From contig NZ_JAUEQY010000002.1 of assembly GCF_030406325.1 (NCBI RefSeq), positions 186,001-250,000 on the forward strand: DNA of 64,000 nt, read 5' to 3'. This stretch comes from Actinomadura sp. DC4 (GTDB lineage: Bacteria > Actinomycetota > Actinomycetes > Streptosporangiales > Streptosporangiaceae). A program made the translations under genes and the position numbers. Positions 1 to 8,549 of the stretch are shown here, in pieces (positions within the stretch are counted from its first letter, which is position 1; every line of letters begins with the position of its first letter). The notes beneath the pieces were generated by a model, which made no database searches, was not told the DNA's origin, and saw only the letters and a program-made list of their open reading frames with translations.

Positions 1-377
1 ATCGCGGACTTGACGACGTCGCCGATGCTGACGATGCCGACGAGGGCGCCGTCGCGCACGACGGGCACGTGCCGGATGCGGTGCTCGGTCATCGTGGCGC
101 GCAGGTCCTCGACGTTGTCGCTCGGCGCGCACGTCCGTACGGTCGCCGTCATGATCGACGAGACGGGCTCGTCGAGCAGGCCCGCACCACGGTCGTGCAG
201 GCGCCGTACGACGTCGCGCTCGGACGCGATGCCCTCGATCGTCGTCCCGTCCGTGGAGACGACGACCGCGCCGATGTTGTGCTCGGCCAGGAGCGCGAGC
301 AGCGCCCGCACCTCGGCCTCCGGCTTGATGGTCGCGACGTCCTCGCCCTTGCGGCGAAGGATCTCTGTGATGCGCAT
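1..377 (-). CDS. Tandem CBS-domain protein (3' end outside window)
   Basis: The visible 125 residues form two CBS motifs. The first spans about residues 8-60 and includes the hallmark GIASERDVV; the second spans about 72-125 and includes HVPVV and GIVSIGDVV. CBS pairs (Bateman modules) usually bind adenosyl nucleotides and regulate an attached or partner protein; free-standing proteins of about 140 residues like this one are common in actinomycetes. The start is the ATG at 377, giving MRITEILRRKG. The C-terminal end is cut by the window edge just after the second motif, so an extra C-terminal domain cannot be excluded. Ligand and partner are not visible. Confidence 0.85.
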   Translation of the reverse strand, partial: MRITEILRRKGEDVATIKPEAEVRALLALLAEHNIGAVVVSTDGTTIEGIASERDVVRRLHDRGAGLLDEPVSSIMTATVRTCAPSDNVEDLRATMTEHRIRHVPVVRDGALVGIVSIGDVVKSA

Positions 378-458
378 GTAGCCCTCCCGACTCGCTGTGA
401 CCGCCATCACTTACGTTAGCCATCCCCGCCTCGGTGACAAGTCCGGACGGGGTCTGGT

Positions 459-1145
459 TCAGCGGTTCCGGTGGCCGGTGAGGTGGCCGAACACGATGGT
501 GTTGCCGGTGTAGTGGTGGCCCACGAAGTCGCCGCCACAGGTGATCAGGCGCAACCCGGCGAAGCCGACCGGGCCGTAGACCCGTTGCGATGGGAAGTGC
601 GCCTTCGGGACGTGCTCGACGGAGTCGACCGTGAAGACGGCGACCTTGCCGTCCTTGCGGGTGACGTCGACCCCGTCCCCGGGGCGCAGCTTGGCGAGGC
701 TGAAGAAGACGGCGGCGCCCTTCTTCGTGTCGACGTGCCCGACGATCACGGCCGGCCCGCGCTCGCCGGGTGTGGGCCCCTTGTCGTACCAGCCGGCCTG
801 TTGCGCCTCGGCCAGCGGAGGTACGGAGAGGGTGCCGTCGTGCTCGACCCCGAGCGCCATCAGCTTCGAGTGCACCCCGATCTTCGGGATGTCGACACGT
901 ACGGGCGTGGACGCCTTCAGCGCGAGCCCCGGCGGCCGGTTCGCGGCCCGCGGCCGGGCCGCTTCCGGCGCAGGCCGCGGCGGCCCGGAGTTCTGACAAG
1001 CGTCGAACCCCAGGACCGCCGAGCCCGCCGCGATCAGGGCGGCGGCCGTCCCGGTGAGGAGACGGCCGCCACGCGGTCGTGCCGGTGAATCAGGAACGGG
1101 CACTGGCCTGGAGACGCCGGCGGGCCAGCGGGAGAAGACCCGCAC
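459..1145 (-). CDS. Class F-type sortase (actinobacterial)
   Basis: Membrane-anchored cysteine transpeptidase that would attach surface proteins to peptidoglycan or related acceptors. It has a basic N-terminus, one membrane segment at about residues 30-48, a Pro-rich linker, then a sortase beta-barrel with catalytic His in GHVDT (about 137) and Cys in LITCGGD (about 203). After the Cys the strand reads YTGNTIVFG. I do not see the Arg often found there, so the catalytic Arg is unassigned. The longest frame starts at ATG 1145 and overlaps the upstream gene by 56 nt; a GTG at 1103, giving only a 14-nt overlap, is an equally plausible start. The overlap with the Asp-rich secreted protein upstream suggests co-translation of enzyme and substrate. 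Confidence 0.82.
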   Translation of the reverse strand: MRVFSRWPAGVSRPVPVPDSPARPRGGRLLTGTAAALIAAGSAVLGFDACQNSGPPRPAPEAARPRAANRPPGLALKASTPVRVDIPKIGVHSKLMALGVEHDGTLSVPPLAEAQQAGWYDKGPTPGERGPAVIVGHVDTKKGAAVFFSLAKLRPGDGVDVTRKDGKVAVFTVDSVEHVPKAHFPSQRVYGPVGFAGLRLITCGGDFVGHHYTGNTIVFGHLTGHRNR

Positions 1146-1716
1146 CGCCGACCAGCAACGACAGACCGGCCAGACCCAGAGGAGCGTTCATCCCCTGAGT
1201 GCCGCCGAAGCCGCTCCGCACCGCACCCGTCGGAACGTAGTAACGACGCGGCGCAGGCGCAGGCGCAGGCGGACGCGACACCGTCACGTGCTCGTGCCCA
1301 CAGCAGGCACTCGTGCGCTCGGAGGCGGAGTCGCCGCCGCCCTGGCCGTCGCCGTCGTCGTCATCGTCGTCGTCGCCGGCCTCCTCGCCACAGCCGTGGG
1401 CCAAGCCGCCGATGTGACCGCCGATACCACAGAGGCCGCCCCGGCCGGAGTGGTGCGAACGGTGACTGCCGCCGATCTCGGCGTCGCCACCGTCATCGTC
1501 GTCGCCCTCATCGTCGTCGTCATCGTCACCCTTGGGGAGCGCCACCTGGTGCATCCCGTTGTAGAGCACACCCTGGTGGTGCGCCCCGTATACCGTCTGG
1601 TAGTGCACTGCCCCGATCTCGCCGGCCGTTGTCGCCAGGGCGAACGCAGGTGAGGCCAAGCCGATGGTCAGTGCGGCCGCTGAAGCGGTTGTCAGGGTCA
1701 GAGTCTTGACCCTCAT
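1090..1716 (-). CDS. Secreted Asp-rich surface protein, candidate sortase substrate
   Basis: Protein of 208 residues with a clear signal peptide (MRVKTLTLT.., AFA cleavage region near 27). The middle contains two Asp runs (KGDDDDDDEGDDDD and GDDDDDDDGDG) separated by a Gly/His/Cys-rich stretch, then a Pro-Ala spacer. The C-terminus is a hydrophobic segment (LGLAGLSLLVGGAGLLPLA) followed by RRR, the layout of a cell-wall sorting signal. No LPXTG is present; the segment VPTGAVRSGFGG just before the hydrophobic stretch is the likeliest recognition motif. The Asp runs suggest calcium or other cation binding, which is inference. A strong purine-rich ribosome site (AAGGGGGG) precedes the ATG at 1716. 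It forms an overlapping pair with the sortase. Confidence 0.75.
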   Translation of the reverse strand: MRVKTLTLTTASAAALTIGLASPAFALATTAGEIGAVHYQTVYGAHHQGVLYNGMHQVALPKGDDDDDDEGDDDDGGDAEIGGSHRSHHSGRGGLCGIGGHIGGLAHGCGEEAGDDDDDDDGDGQGGGDSASERTSACCGHEHVTVSRPPAPAPAPRRYYVPTGAVRSGFGGTQGMNAPLGLAGLSLLVGGAGLLPLARRRLQASARS

Positions 1717-2300
1717 GGGTCCCCCCTTGATGTCAGCGGCAGCCCGGACTCCTCCCGGCTGCCGGCATCGCCACCAGCCCCCTCATTCCCGCAATGCGGG
1801 CAGTACGACCAAGATCACTATCCTCTTGAGCTAATGATTACGGTGCAGATCATGCGCCTTAGGAAAACCGCCGATTTCGTCCGGCGCGAGACGGGGGTTC
1901 GCGTTTGTTGCCCCTTTTGTTCCGACGTCAGAGGGTCGTTACGTTGCGGGTGGTTGTGGCCTGGTAGACGGGGAGACGAGGGCGTGGGAGCCGCTTTCGG
2001 CCGGTCGCCATTGCGACGGGGGACGACATTTTGCGACAATTGCTTGTCTCGTGTTTGGGAGCGCGTTCGGGGGCGTCGGTGGCGGCGCGGTTGATAATGG
2101 GCAGGTGTCGCTTTCCGCCTTTTAAACGCTCGACTGCTGGCGTTGGGGAAATCGCCGCTCGTAGAGGTCGATCGCCGCACGAAGCGGCGTGCTCGGGTGG
2201 GCCGCGCGGCGCCTTGCCCGGTGTTCTCGCGGCGGTAGCCTCGGCCGGCATTCCGGCCGCGTGTCTCCGGCTCTCTCGCTTGGGGTCTCGGGGGGTTTTG
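1717..2300. other. Intergenic region, about 580 nt
   Basis: No convincing gene. It should contain the promoter of the Asp-rich protein on the minus strand, but I cannot place boxes with confidence. A small hairpin (CCCGC-AAT-GCGGG, 1788-1800) lies 72 nt upstream of that gene. Base composition is noticeably less GC-rich between about 1830 and 2130 than in the surrounding genes, consistent with non-coding or decayed DNA. The right end abuts a permease remnant. Confidence 0.5.
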
Positions 2301-2492
2301 TCACCTGCCCGCGTGGCCGGTCCGCATCTGGGGGGCGGGCAGGCGGTACGGCCGCGGGCGGTCGGGGTCGCGCAGCCGCAGGGCGCGGAGCGAGACCGGC
2401 GCGAAGGCGTACATGATCGCGGTGGCCGAGGTGACCAGACCGACCAGCGACTGCCGGCTCTGGAACCGGAGGGGATCGCGGCCAAGGTCCAT
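2301..2492 (-). pseudogene. APC-type amino acid permease remnant (C-terminal piece)
   Basis: A 63-codon stretch on the minus strand reads SLVGLVTSATAIMYAF, then PVSLRALRLRDPDRPRPYRLPAP. That is the penultimate membrane helix and the following conserved loop of APC-superfamily permeases, where family members typically carry R-x-PD-x-x-RPYRLP. Everything upstream (the other ten or so helices) is missing and the frame ends ten codons after PYRLPAP, so the last helices are gone too. I read this as a relic, not a gene. The downstream neighbour in the same orientation order is the FUSC-type membrane protein. Confidence 0.6.
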
Positions 2493-2572
2493 TCCCGAGC
2501 GCCCGATATGCCGACCCCGCATCCGAGCGCGGCACACGCGCCGGTCCCCCGAAACTCCGCGGCGCGACGGCC

Positions 2573-3841
2573 CTACCTCGTACCGCGACCCCGGGACCGG
2601 GCACGCTCGCGAGCACGCCGGCCGTGGGGAGGCTCCCGGCGGGCCGGGTGGCGAGGGCGGATTCGGCTCGGCCGGGGCGGGCCCGCTCGGCGGCGGGATG
2701 GGCGGCGGCTCGGCCAGGTCTCGCGGGCCGTCGCCCGGTGCTCGACGCGCAGCTGGTCCAGCAGGCGGTCCAGGTGGACCAGGAGTTCGCCCCGGAGCGG
2801 CCAGCCCGGGGGCTCGTCCGCCGGCAGGTTCAGCAGCGTCTCCGCGACACGGTCGCGGTGGGCTTCGGCGCAGGTCAGGCTCTTGCGGAGCTCGCTCTCG
2901 GCCGGTCCCGTGTCGCCGCCCACCTCCGCGCCCAGCATGCGTCCGTACATTCTCAGGCTCGCGGCGAGGTCCTCCAGCGTCCGCGCCAGCTCGTCCTGGG
3001 CCGCCCGGCCGAACGCCGGGTCCTCCGGCCCGCGCGTGCTGTCCGCCACAGAGCGCGCCAGACCCCGGAGCGTCATCCACACGTGCTCCAACGCCTCCAG
3101 GCCCGTACGAAGCGCCACAGACGCGTGCGGAAGGCCCGTCGCCCGCGGGTTCAGGCGGATGCTGTCCTCCGCGTCGCTCAGGGCGCGGTCCACCCGGCCC
3201 AGTTCCTTGCCCAGCGTCCTGGCCCGGCTGAGCCAGTCGACCGTCTCCTCGTGGGTCGGCGTACGGCGCAGGCCCTCGGCCATCGTGTCCAGGAGGCCGC
3301 CCAGATCGCGGCCCAGCTCCTCGATCGCCTCCTCCGCGGGCTGGACGCGCAGGGGCGAGAACACCAGGCCGGCGGCCAGGCCCGCGGCGGCGCCGATCAG
3401 GGTCTCCAGCACCCGGTCGGCGGCGTTCATGCCGGTCGGCAGGGACAGGATCAGCATCGCGCTGATCGGCGCCTCGAGCACATGCTCACCCAGGCGCAGC
3501 AGGTGGCCGAGGACGAGCGCGGCCCCGACGGCCAGGCCCAGGCTCCACCACGTGAAGCCGAGGGCCCAGGCCAGCACGACCGCGACCAGCACGCCACCGG
3601 CCACGCTCCCGACGCGCTGTACGGCGCTGCGCAGCGTCCGGTACAGGCTGAACTGCAGCACCAGCAGCGCGGTCAGCGGCGCCAGCGTCGGGCGGGCGGT
3701 GGTGCCCGGGACGAGCAGGGCGATGAGGTACGACGCGGTGGCCGTCGTGGTCAGCCGGGCGACGAGCGCCGCCTTCGACTGGGCCTTCCGGCGTACGACC
3801 TTGAGCGGTTCGGTGATGGCGGACACGGGCTGAAGCGTCAT
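2573..3841 (-). CDS. FUSC-family membrane protein (aromatic acid exporter-like)
   Basis: Protein of 422 residues. The N-terminal 160 residues hold about five to six hydrophobic helices (for example TATASYLIALLVPG, LTALLVLQFSLYRTL, VAGGVLVAVVLAWALGF, WSLGLAVGAALVLGHLL) typical of the FUSC/ArAE half-unit, including the polar turn after the third helix. The rest is a soluble helical domain with several heptad-like stretches and a Pro/Arg-rich tail from about residue 360. Such proteins are proposed exporters of aromatic carboxylic acids; substrate here is unknown. The Arg/Pro-rich C-terminus may run past the true domain, but no stop intervenes. Starts at ATG 3841, monocistronic by appearance. Confidence 0.75.
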   Translation of the reverse strand: MTLQPVSAITEPLKVVRRKAQSKAALVARLTTTATASYLIALLVPGTTARPTLAPLTALLVLQFSLYRTLRSAVQRVGSVAGGVLVAVVLAWALGFTWWSLGLAVGAALVLGHLLRLGEHVLEAPISAMLILSLPTGMNAADRVLETLIGAAAGLAAGLVFSPLRVQPAEEAIEELGRDLGGLLDTMAEGLRRTPTHEETVDWLSRARTLGKELGRVDRALSDAEDSIRLNPRATGLPHASVALRTGLEALEHVWMTLRGLARSVADSTRGPEDPAFGRAAQDELARTLEDLAASLRMYGRMLGAEVGGDTGPAESELRKSLTCAEAHRDRVAETLLNLPADEPPGWPLRGELLVHLDRLLDQLRVEHRATARETWPSRRPSRRRAGPPRPSRIRPRHPARREPPHGRRARERARSRGRGTR

Positions 3842-3911
3842 GAGGCATCAGGGAGGGTCGAAGAAACAGGACCCTCACGACATCGCTTCGGCGCGCGCCG
3901 GTATTCCGATC

Positions 3912-5120
3912 TCAGGCCACGCGTTCGAAGACGGCCGCCAGACCCTGGCCGCCGCCGATGCACATCGTCTCCAGGCCGTACCGCGCCTCGCGCCGGCGCA
4001 GCTCGTGCAGCAGCGTGGCGAGGATGCGGGTGCCGGTCGCGCCGACCGGGTGGCCGAGCGAGATGCCCGAGCCGTTGACGTTGAGCTGGTCGAGATCGGG
4101 CAGCTTCCACTCGCGCAGGACGCCGAGGACCTGGGCGGCGAACGCCTCGTTCAGCTCGATGAGGTCGATGTCGTCCAGGCTGAGCCCGGCGCGGCGCAGT
4201 GCCTCGGCCGTGGCCGGCACGGGGCCGAGGCCCATCAGGTGCGGCGGCACCCCGGCGACGGCCCAGGACACCAGGCGTGCCTGCGGGGTGAGGCCGAGCG
4301 CGTCCGCCCTCTCGCGTGTCGTGACGAGGCAGGCGGCGGCGCCGTCGTTCTGGCCGCTGGAGTTGCCCGCCGTGACGGTCGCGCCGCCGACGCGCATCAC
4401 CGGCCGCAGGCCCGCGAGGCGTTCGAGGCTCGTGTCGGCGCGCGGGTGCTCGTCGCGGTCGATGACCTGCGTGCCCTTGCGGTCGCTCACCTCGACCGGC
4501 ACGATCTCGTCGGCGAACCGGCCCTCCTCCTGCGCCGCGACCGCGAGCCGGTGGGAGCGGAGGGCGAGTTCGTCCTGTTCGTCCCTGCCGATGCCGTACT
4601 GCGCCCGTACGTTCTCCGCCGTCTCCAGCATCCCGCCGGGTACCGGGTAGTCGCGGCCGCCGGCGGTCACCCGTGCGCGCGCCAGCCGGTCGACGAACTT
4701 GATCTCCGCTCCGGGGCGGCCCCAGCGCAGGTCGTCGGCGTAGAACTCCACGCCGCTCATGCTCTCGGCGCCGCCCGCGATCACCGCGTCGCTCGCGCCG
4801 GTCGCCACCTGCATGACCGCGTTGATCACCGCCTGCAGCCCCGAACCGCAGCGCCGGTCGATCTGGGCGCCGCCGACCTCGACCGGCAGCCCCGCGTCGA
4901 GCGCGGCGACGCGGCCGATGGCGGGCGCCTCCCCGCTCGGGTAGCACTGCCCGAGGATGACGTCGCTCACCTCTGACGGTTCGACGCCCGTACGTTCGAC
5001 CAGGGCGCGGATCACCGTCGCGGCGAGTTCGGCGGCGCTGACGTCGCGGAAGACACCGCCGAATCGGCCGACGGGCGTACGGACCGGGGAGCACACCACT
5101 ACATCGCGCATGATTCGCAC
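3912..5120 (-). CDS. Acetyl-CoA C-acyltransferase (thiolase)
   Basis: Thiolase-fold enzyme of 402 residues, the normal family length. The nucleophilic Cys lies in DRRCGSGLQA (about Cys91), the NEAFA box follows, then GHPVGATGTRI with catalytic His (about 357), and the C-terminal proton-transfer Cys in CIGGGQG (about 387). All three catalytic positions are intact. It would cleave 3-oxoacyl-CoA in fatty-acid or aromatic degradation, or condense acetyl-CoA. Start either at ATG 5120 or ATG 5111, which gives the more typical MRDVVVCSPVRTP. No beta-oxidation partner lies beside it, so the pathway cannot be told from context. Confidence 0.92.
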   Translation of the reverse strand: MRIMRDVVVCSPVRTPVGRFGGVFRDVSAAELAATVIRALVERTGVEPSEVSDVILGQCYPSGEAPAIGRVAALDAGLPVEVGGAQIDRRCGSGLQAVINAVMQVATGASDAVIAGGAESMSGVEFYADDLRWGRPGAEIKFVDRLARARVTAGGRDYPVPGGMLETAENVRAQYGIGRDEQDELALRSHRLAVAAQEEGRFADEIVPVEVSDRKGTQVIDRDEHPRADTSLERLAGLRPVMRVGGATVTAGNSSGQNDGAAACLVTTRERADALGLTPQARLVSWAVAGVPPHLMGLGPVPATAEALRRAGLSLDDIDLIELNEAFAAQVLGVLREWKLPDLDQLNVNGSGISLGHPVGATGTRILATLLHELRRREARYGLETMCIGGGQGLAAVFERVA

Positions 5121-5159
5121 CTTAATTGACGTTCGCCCGTACGCCCCGGTGCCTTCCGG

Positions 5160-5909
5160 CTAGTGGAAGGCGGGCAGGCCCGCACGTGCGGCGGCGATCG
5201 CCGAGGACAGGCAGCGCCGCTCGCTGGCCGCGCGGCCGCTCGCCGAGGGCTGCTCCTCGGTGTACTGCATCCGCAGGACCACGTTGCGATAGCGCACGGT
5301 CGCCTCGCCCACCGCGACGTGCACGTCCCGGTCGATCCAGTAGCGCTCGAACGCCGCGTCGCCCAGCCCGCCGATGCGCCGCAGCGAGTGGGTGTCGGGC
5401 GTGAGGTCCTTGACGGCCTGCTTCCACTGCGCCTCGTACGACCAGACCGTCATGCCCGTGGCCTGGCCGTGCATGTACTTGGGCAGGAAGGCACGGGCGT
5501 CGACCTGTACGGCGCGGTAGCGGCGACCCTCGGACAGGGAGTACTTGCAGACGCTGGCCGTCTCGGCGCCCATCTTGTCGACGTGGGGGCTGTCGGTCGG
5601 CACGAACCGGCGTACGGCCGACGCGGGCAGCACGGCGCAGGCGTTCGGGATCGTGGCGAACGTCAGCGGCTGGGCGCTCTCCTGCGGCGCCGTCGTACGC
5701 GGCTGGAGCGGCGGGTGGGCGGCGGTGGAGGCCGACCTGGGCCGCGCGCCGCCACGCCCGAAGGCGAAGATCCCGACGGCCACCAGGGCGACCGCCGCGC
5801 ACACGGCGAAGACCACGCCGGCGACGCCCGACCGGCGCGCCTTGACCTTCGGTGCCTCCGGAGGGGAGTACACCCGGTGGAAGGGCTCCGGTAGCCGCGG
5901 CAGACCCAC
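5160..5909 (-). CDS. Membrane-anchored extracytoplasmic protein of unknown function
   Basis: I choose the GTG at 5909, preceded by AGAGGGGGAACGACGGA, giving 249 residues; longer frames upstream have no coding character. A cytoplasmic N-terminus rich in Pro and basic residues is followed by one membrane helix at about residues 29-50 ([25 protein letters not shown]). A Pro/Thr/Ala linker leads to an extracytoplasmic domain with two cysteines ([16 protein letters not shown] and SVCKYSL) that could form a disulfide, and a third Cys near the C-terminus. The layout resembles DUF3558-type actinobacterial proteins, but I do not claim membership. It is divergent from the DNA ligase gene. Confidence 0.7.
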   Translation of the reverse strand: MGLPRLPEPFHRVYSPPEAPKVKARRSGVAGVVFAVCAAVALVAVGIFAFGRGGARPRSASTAAHPPLQPRTTAPQESAQPLTFATIPNACAVLPASAVRRFVPTDSPHVDKMGAETASVCKYSLSEGRRYRAVQVDARAFLPKYMHGQATGMTVWSYEAQWKQAVKDLTPDTHSLRRIGGLGDAAFERYWIDRDVHVAVGEATVRYRNVVLRMQYTEEQPSASGRAASERRCLSSAIAAARAGLPAFH

Positions 5910-6101
5910 TCCGTCGTTCCCCCTCTCCCGGGCCGAGCCGTGAGGCTCGCCGCCTACGAAGGTAACCGGGGGCGGGGCCGCGAATCCAGACTCCCTCTCG
6001 GTTGCTGCCGCCTGTCTGTGACGGGGAGGCATGCCGCTCCTTGGTTCGTCCGGGGGCGTCGGAGGCGGGCTCCGGCACGCCCTGGGCAGGGGGTCCCGTC
6101 G

Positions 6102-6125
6102 ATTGTCGGTCCCAGGAGCGACAAT
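6102..6125 (+). promoter_or_regulatory. Inverted repeat carrying the ligase ribosome site in its loop
   Basis: Perfect 7-bp inverted repeat ATTGTCG / CGACAAT with a 10-nt loop GTCCCAGGAG. The AGGAG ribosome-binding element of the ligase is in the loop, 12 nt from its GTG. In DNA it could be an operator; in RNA it could expose or modulate the ribosome site. Confidence 0.45.
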
Positions 6126-6131
6126 TCGAAT

Positions 6132-7643
6132 GTGCTGCTCACAGAGATCGCCGCGACCTCGCGCGCGGTGGCGGCGACGTCGGCGCGGCTCGCCAAGCGC
6201 GACCTGCTCGCCGATCGCCTCCGCCGCGCCGCCCCGGAGGAGGTGGCGATCGCGGTCGCCTACCTGTCGGGTGAGCTGCCACAACGCCAGATCGGCGTGG
6301 GCTGGGCGGCCCTGCGCGAGCGCCCTTCTCCGGCGCCGGACGCCACCCTGTCGCTGGCCGAGATCGACGCCGCTTTCACCGCGATCGGCCGGGTTTCGGG
6401 TAAGGGTTCCGTGGCCGCGCGGAAAGCCCTTCTGGACGACCTGTTCGCCCGCGCGACCCCCGGCGAACACGACTTTCTCCTCCGGCTGCTCTCCGGCGAG
6501 CTACGCCAGGGCGCGCTCGACGGCGTCATGGCCGACGCCATCGCCGCCGCGGCGACGGTGCCGGCGGCGGAGGTACGCCGCGCGGTGATGTTCCGCGGCT
6601 CGCTGGGCGCGGTGGCCGCCGCGGCGCTCACGACCGGCAGCGAGGGCCTGCGCGGCTTCGGCCTGGAGGTGGGCCGCCCGGTCAAGCCGATGCTCGCCGC
6701 CAGCGCCCCGTCCGTCGAGGCCGCGATGGAGAAGGTCACCCCGGCGGCGGTCGAGTGGAAGCTCGACGGCATCCGCGTGCAGGCGCACGTACGCGACGGA
6801 GAGGTCCGGCTGTTCACCCGCACGCTGGACGACATCACGGCACGCCTGCCGGAGGCGGTGGCCGCGCTCGGGGCCCTGCCCGTACGCTCCGCGGTCTTCG
6901 ACGGCGAGCTCATCGCGCTGCGCGGGGACGGGCGGCCGCACCCGTTCCAGGTGACGTCGGCGCGGGTGGCACGCCAGGGCGCCGGACAGGAGGTGCCGCT
7001 GTCGGTGTTCCTGTTCGACGTGCTGCACCTCGACGGCGCCGACCTGATCGACCGGCCGGGCTCCGAACGCAGCACCGCACTGGCCGAGCGGGTCCCCGAG
7101 GACCTGCGCATGCCCCGGCTCGTCACCGGCTCGGTGGAGGACGCGACCGCGTTCTTCCGGGACGCGCTGGCCCACGGCCACGAGGGCGTGCTCGTGAAGT
7201 CCCTGGACACGCCGTACACCGCGGGCCGGCGCGGCGCGGGCTGGATCAAGGTGAAGCCCCGGCACACGCTCGACCTGGTGGTTCTCGCGGTCGAGTGGGG
7301 CCACGGTCGGCGGCAGGGCAAGCTGTCCAACCTGCACCTGGGCGCCCGCGACCCGGAGACGGGCGGTTTCGTGATGCTGGGCAAGACGTTCAAGGGCCTG
7401 ACCGACGAGATGCTCGACTGGCAGACCGAACGGCTCCTGGCGCTGGAGGACCGGCGCGACGACCACACGGTCCATGTCCGGCCCGAGCTGGTGGTGGAGA
7501 TCGCCTTCGACGGCGTACAGCGCAGCCCTCGCTATCCGGGCGGCCTGGCCCTCCGCTTCGCCCGCGTCCTGCGCCACCGCCCGGACAAGCCCGCCTCGGA
7601 GGCCGACACGATCGAAAGCGTCCGCGCCACGGCGACGTTCTGA
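6132..7643 (+). CDS. ATP-dependent DNA ligase
   Basis: Single polypeptide of 503 residues, the usual length for actinobacterial LigB-type ATP-dependent ligases. Residues 1-180 are the helical DNA-binding domain. The adenylated lysine is in [10 protein letters not shown] (motif I, about Lys210), motif III is FDGELIAL (about 255), and motif V is WIKVKP (about 370). An OB-fold domain follows (about 380-503). It seals nicks using ATP; the NAD-dependent LigA would be elsewhere. Start: GTG at 6132 after AGGAG; upstream in-frame sequence is not protein-like. No Ku or polymerase/nuclease domain is nearby, so this is not a LigD repair operon. Its 3' end faces the next gene with a 12-nt gap. Confidence 0.92.
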   Translation: MLLTEIAATSRAVAATSARLAKRDLLADRLRRAAPEEVAIAVAYLSGELPQRQIGVGWAALRERPSPAPDATLSLAEIDAAFTAIGRVSGKGSVAARKALLDDLFARATPGEHDFLLRLLSGELRQGALDGVMADAIAAAATVPAAEVRRAVMFRGSLGAVAAAALTTGSEGLRGFGLEVGRPVKPMLAASAPSVEAAMEKVTPAAVEWKLDGIRVQAHVRDGEVRLFTRTLDDITARLPEAVAALGALPVRSAVFDGELIALRGDGRPHPFQVTSARVARQGAGQEVPLSVFLFDVLHLDGADLIDRPGSERSTALAERVPEDLRMPRLVTGSVEDATAFFRDALAHGHEGVLVKSLDTPYTAGRRGAGWIKVKPRHTLDLVVLAVEWGHGRRQGKLSNLHLGARDPETGGFVMLGKTFKGLTDEMLDWQTERLLALEDRRDDHTVHVRPELVVEIAFDGVQRSPRYPGGLALRFARVLRHRPDKPASEADTIESVRATATF

Positions 7644-7655
7644 CGGACGGCCCGG

Positions 7656-8447
7656 TCAGCGGCGGTGGCGCCAGCGGTCCTGGGCGATCAGGTCGTGGCG
7701 GCCGGCGATGAACTCCTGGACCCAGATCTTCACCCGGATCAGCGGCCTTCGCAGGCGGTCCTCGCGGCGTAGTGCCCGCCGCAGTTTGCGCGTCTCCGCG
7801 CCGTACCTCCACCGGGCCCATGGGGAGCCCGGCCTGGCCAGGCGGAAGGCGCTGACGATCAGGATGAGGGGCAGGAACAGCCCCAGCAGGCCCGTCCAGA
7901 TCTTGCCCTTGAACAACGTCACGATCGCCAGGGCCAGGTTGAGCAGCAGGTTGGCCAGCACCAGCAGGAACACCCCGACCGGGACCGTACGGTCCGGTCC
8001 CAGGTCGTGGACGTCGCTGAAGCCGATCGGCCGCACGCCGCACAGGATCAGGCCCGTCACCGCCAGGGCGATGAAGACCGCGTCGATCGACGCGCGGCCC
8101 TCCTCCATCCAGTACACGTCCCGCAGGTGCAGGATCAGCGCGAACTCGTCCAAGACCAGAGCCGCGCCCACGCCGAAGACGCTCGCCGCGACCGCGTACC
8201 AGATCGTGAAGGAGTCCGGGATGGACAGCGCGGACACGCCACCGACGAGCATCAGCACGACGCCGAACACCACGTGGTGAATGTGCAGGTCACCGACCTG
8301 GACGTTCTTGAACCACCAGCGGACCTTCGCCCTGATCAGCCGTACGTTGATGCGCACCGCCACGAAGGTGACGATGAACGCGACAAAGAAGCAGAACAGT
8401 GGCAATCGGCCGGTGTCAATAATCCGTTGCGCGAAGAACTCCCCCAC
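7656..8447 (-). CDS. Multi-pass membrane protein, function unknown
   Basis: Protein of 263 residues with about six membrane helices (for example LPLFCFFVAFIVTFVAVRI, VVFGVVLMLVGGVSAL, YAVAASVFGVGAALVLDEFAL, AVFIALAVTGLILCGV, FLLVLANLLLNLALAIVTLF, LLGLFLPLILIVSAFRL). A conserved-looking cytoplasmic or helix-edge motif DLHIHHVVFG lies between helices 1 and 2, and DEFALILHLRDVYW after helix 3; the His/Asp/Glu cluster suggests metal binding or catalysis within the membrane. The C-terminal 60 residues are Arg-rich. I recognise the type as a conserved actinomycete integral membrane protein but know no assigned function. Confidence 0.8.
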   Translation of the reverse strand: MGEFFAQRIIDTGRLPLFCFFVAFIVTFVAVRINVRLIRAKVRWWFKNVQVGDLHIHHVVFGVVLMLVGGVSALSIPDSFTIWYAVAASVFGVGAALVLDEFALILHLRDVYWMEEGRASIDAVFIALAVTGLILCGVRPIGFSDVHDLGPDRTVPVGVFLLVLANLLLNLALAIVTLFKGKIWTGLLGLFLPLILIVSAFRLARPGSPWARWRYGAETRKLRRALRREDRLRRPLIRVKIWVQEFIAGRHDLIAQDRWRHRR

Positions 8448-8549
8448 GTTCGCCCCCGAGTTCGTACGCCCTCATCATGACCCATACCGGCCGTCTGCGG
8501 CGATTGACACTGGGGGAAATACCAGGTCAGTGATGCTTAAAACTCCGGA

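Noticed and set aside
1350-1530. GAC/GTC-rich low-complexity DNA considered as a repeat array.
   Set aside because: It is codon-level Asp repetition within the acidic surface protein, with irregular units; no spacer structure, so not CRISPR or a satellite.
2031-3833. A 600-codon open frame on the plus strand opposite the FUSC-type gene.
   Set aside because: Arg/Ser-rich, no domain or hydrophobic pattern; it mirrors a real membrane protein on the other strand, as is common in high-GC DNA.
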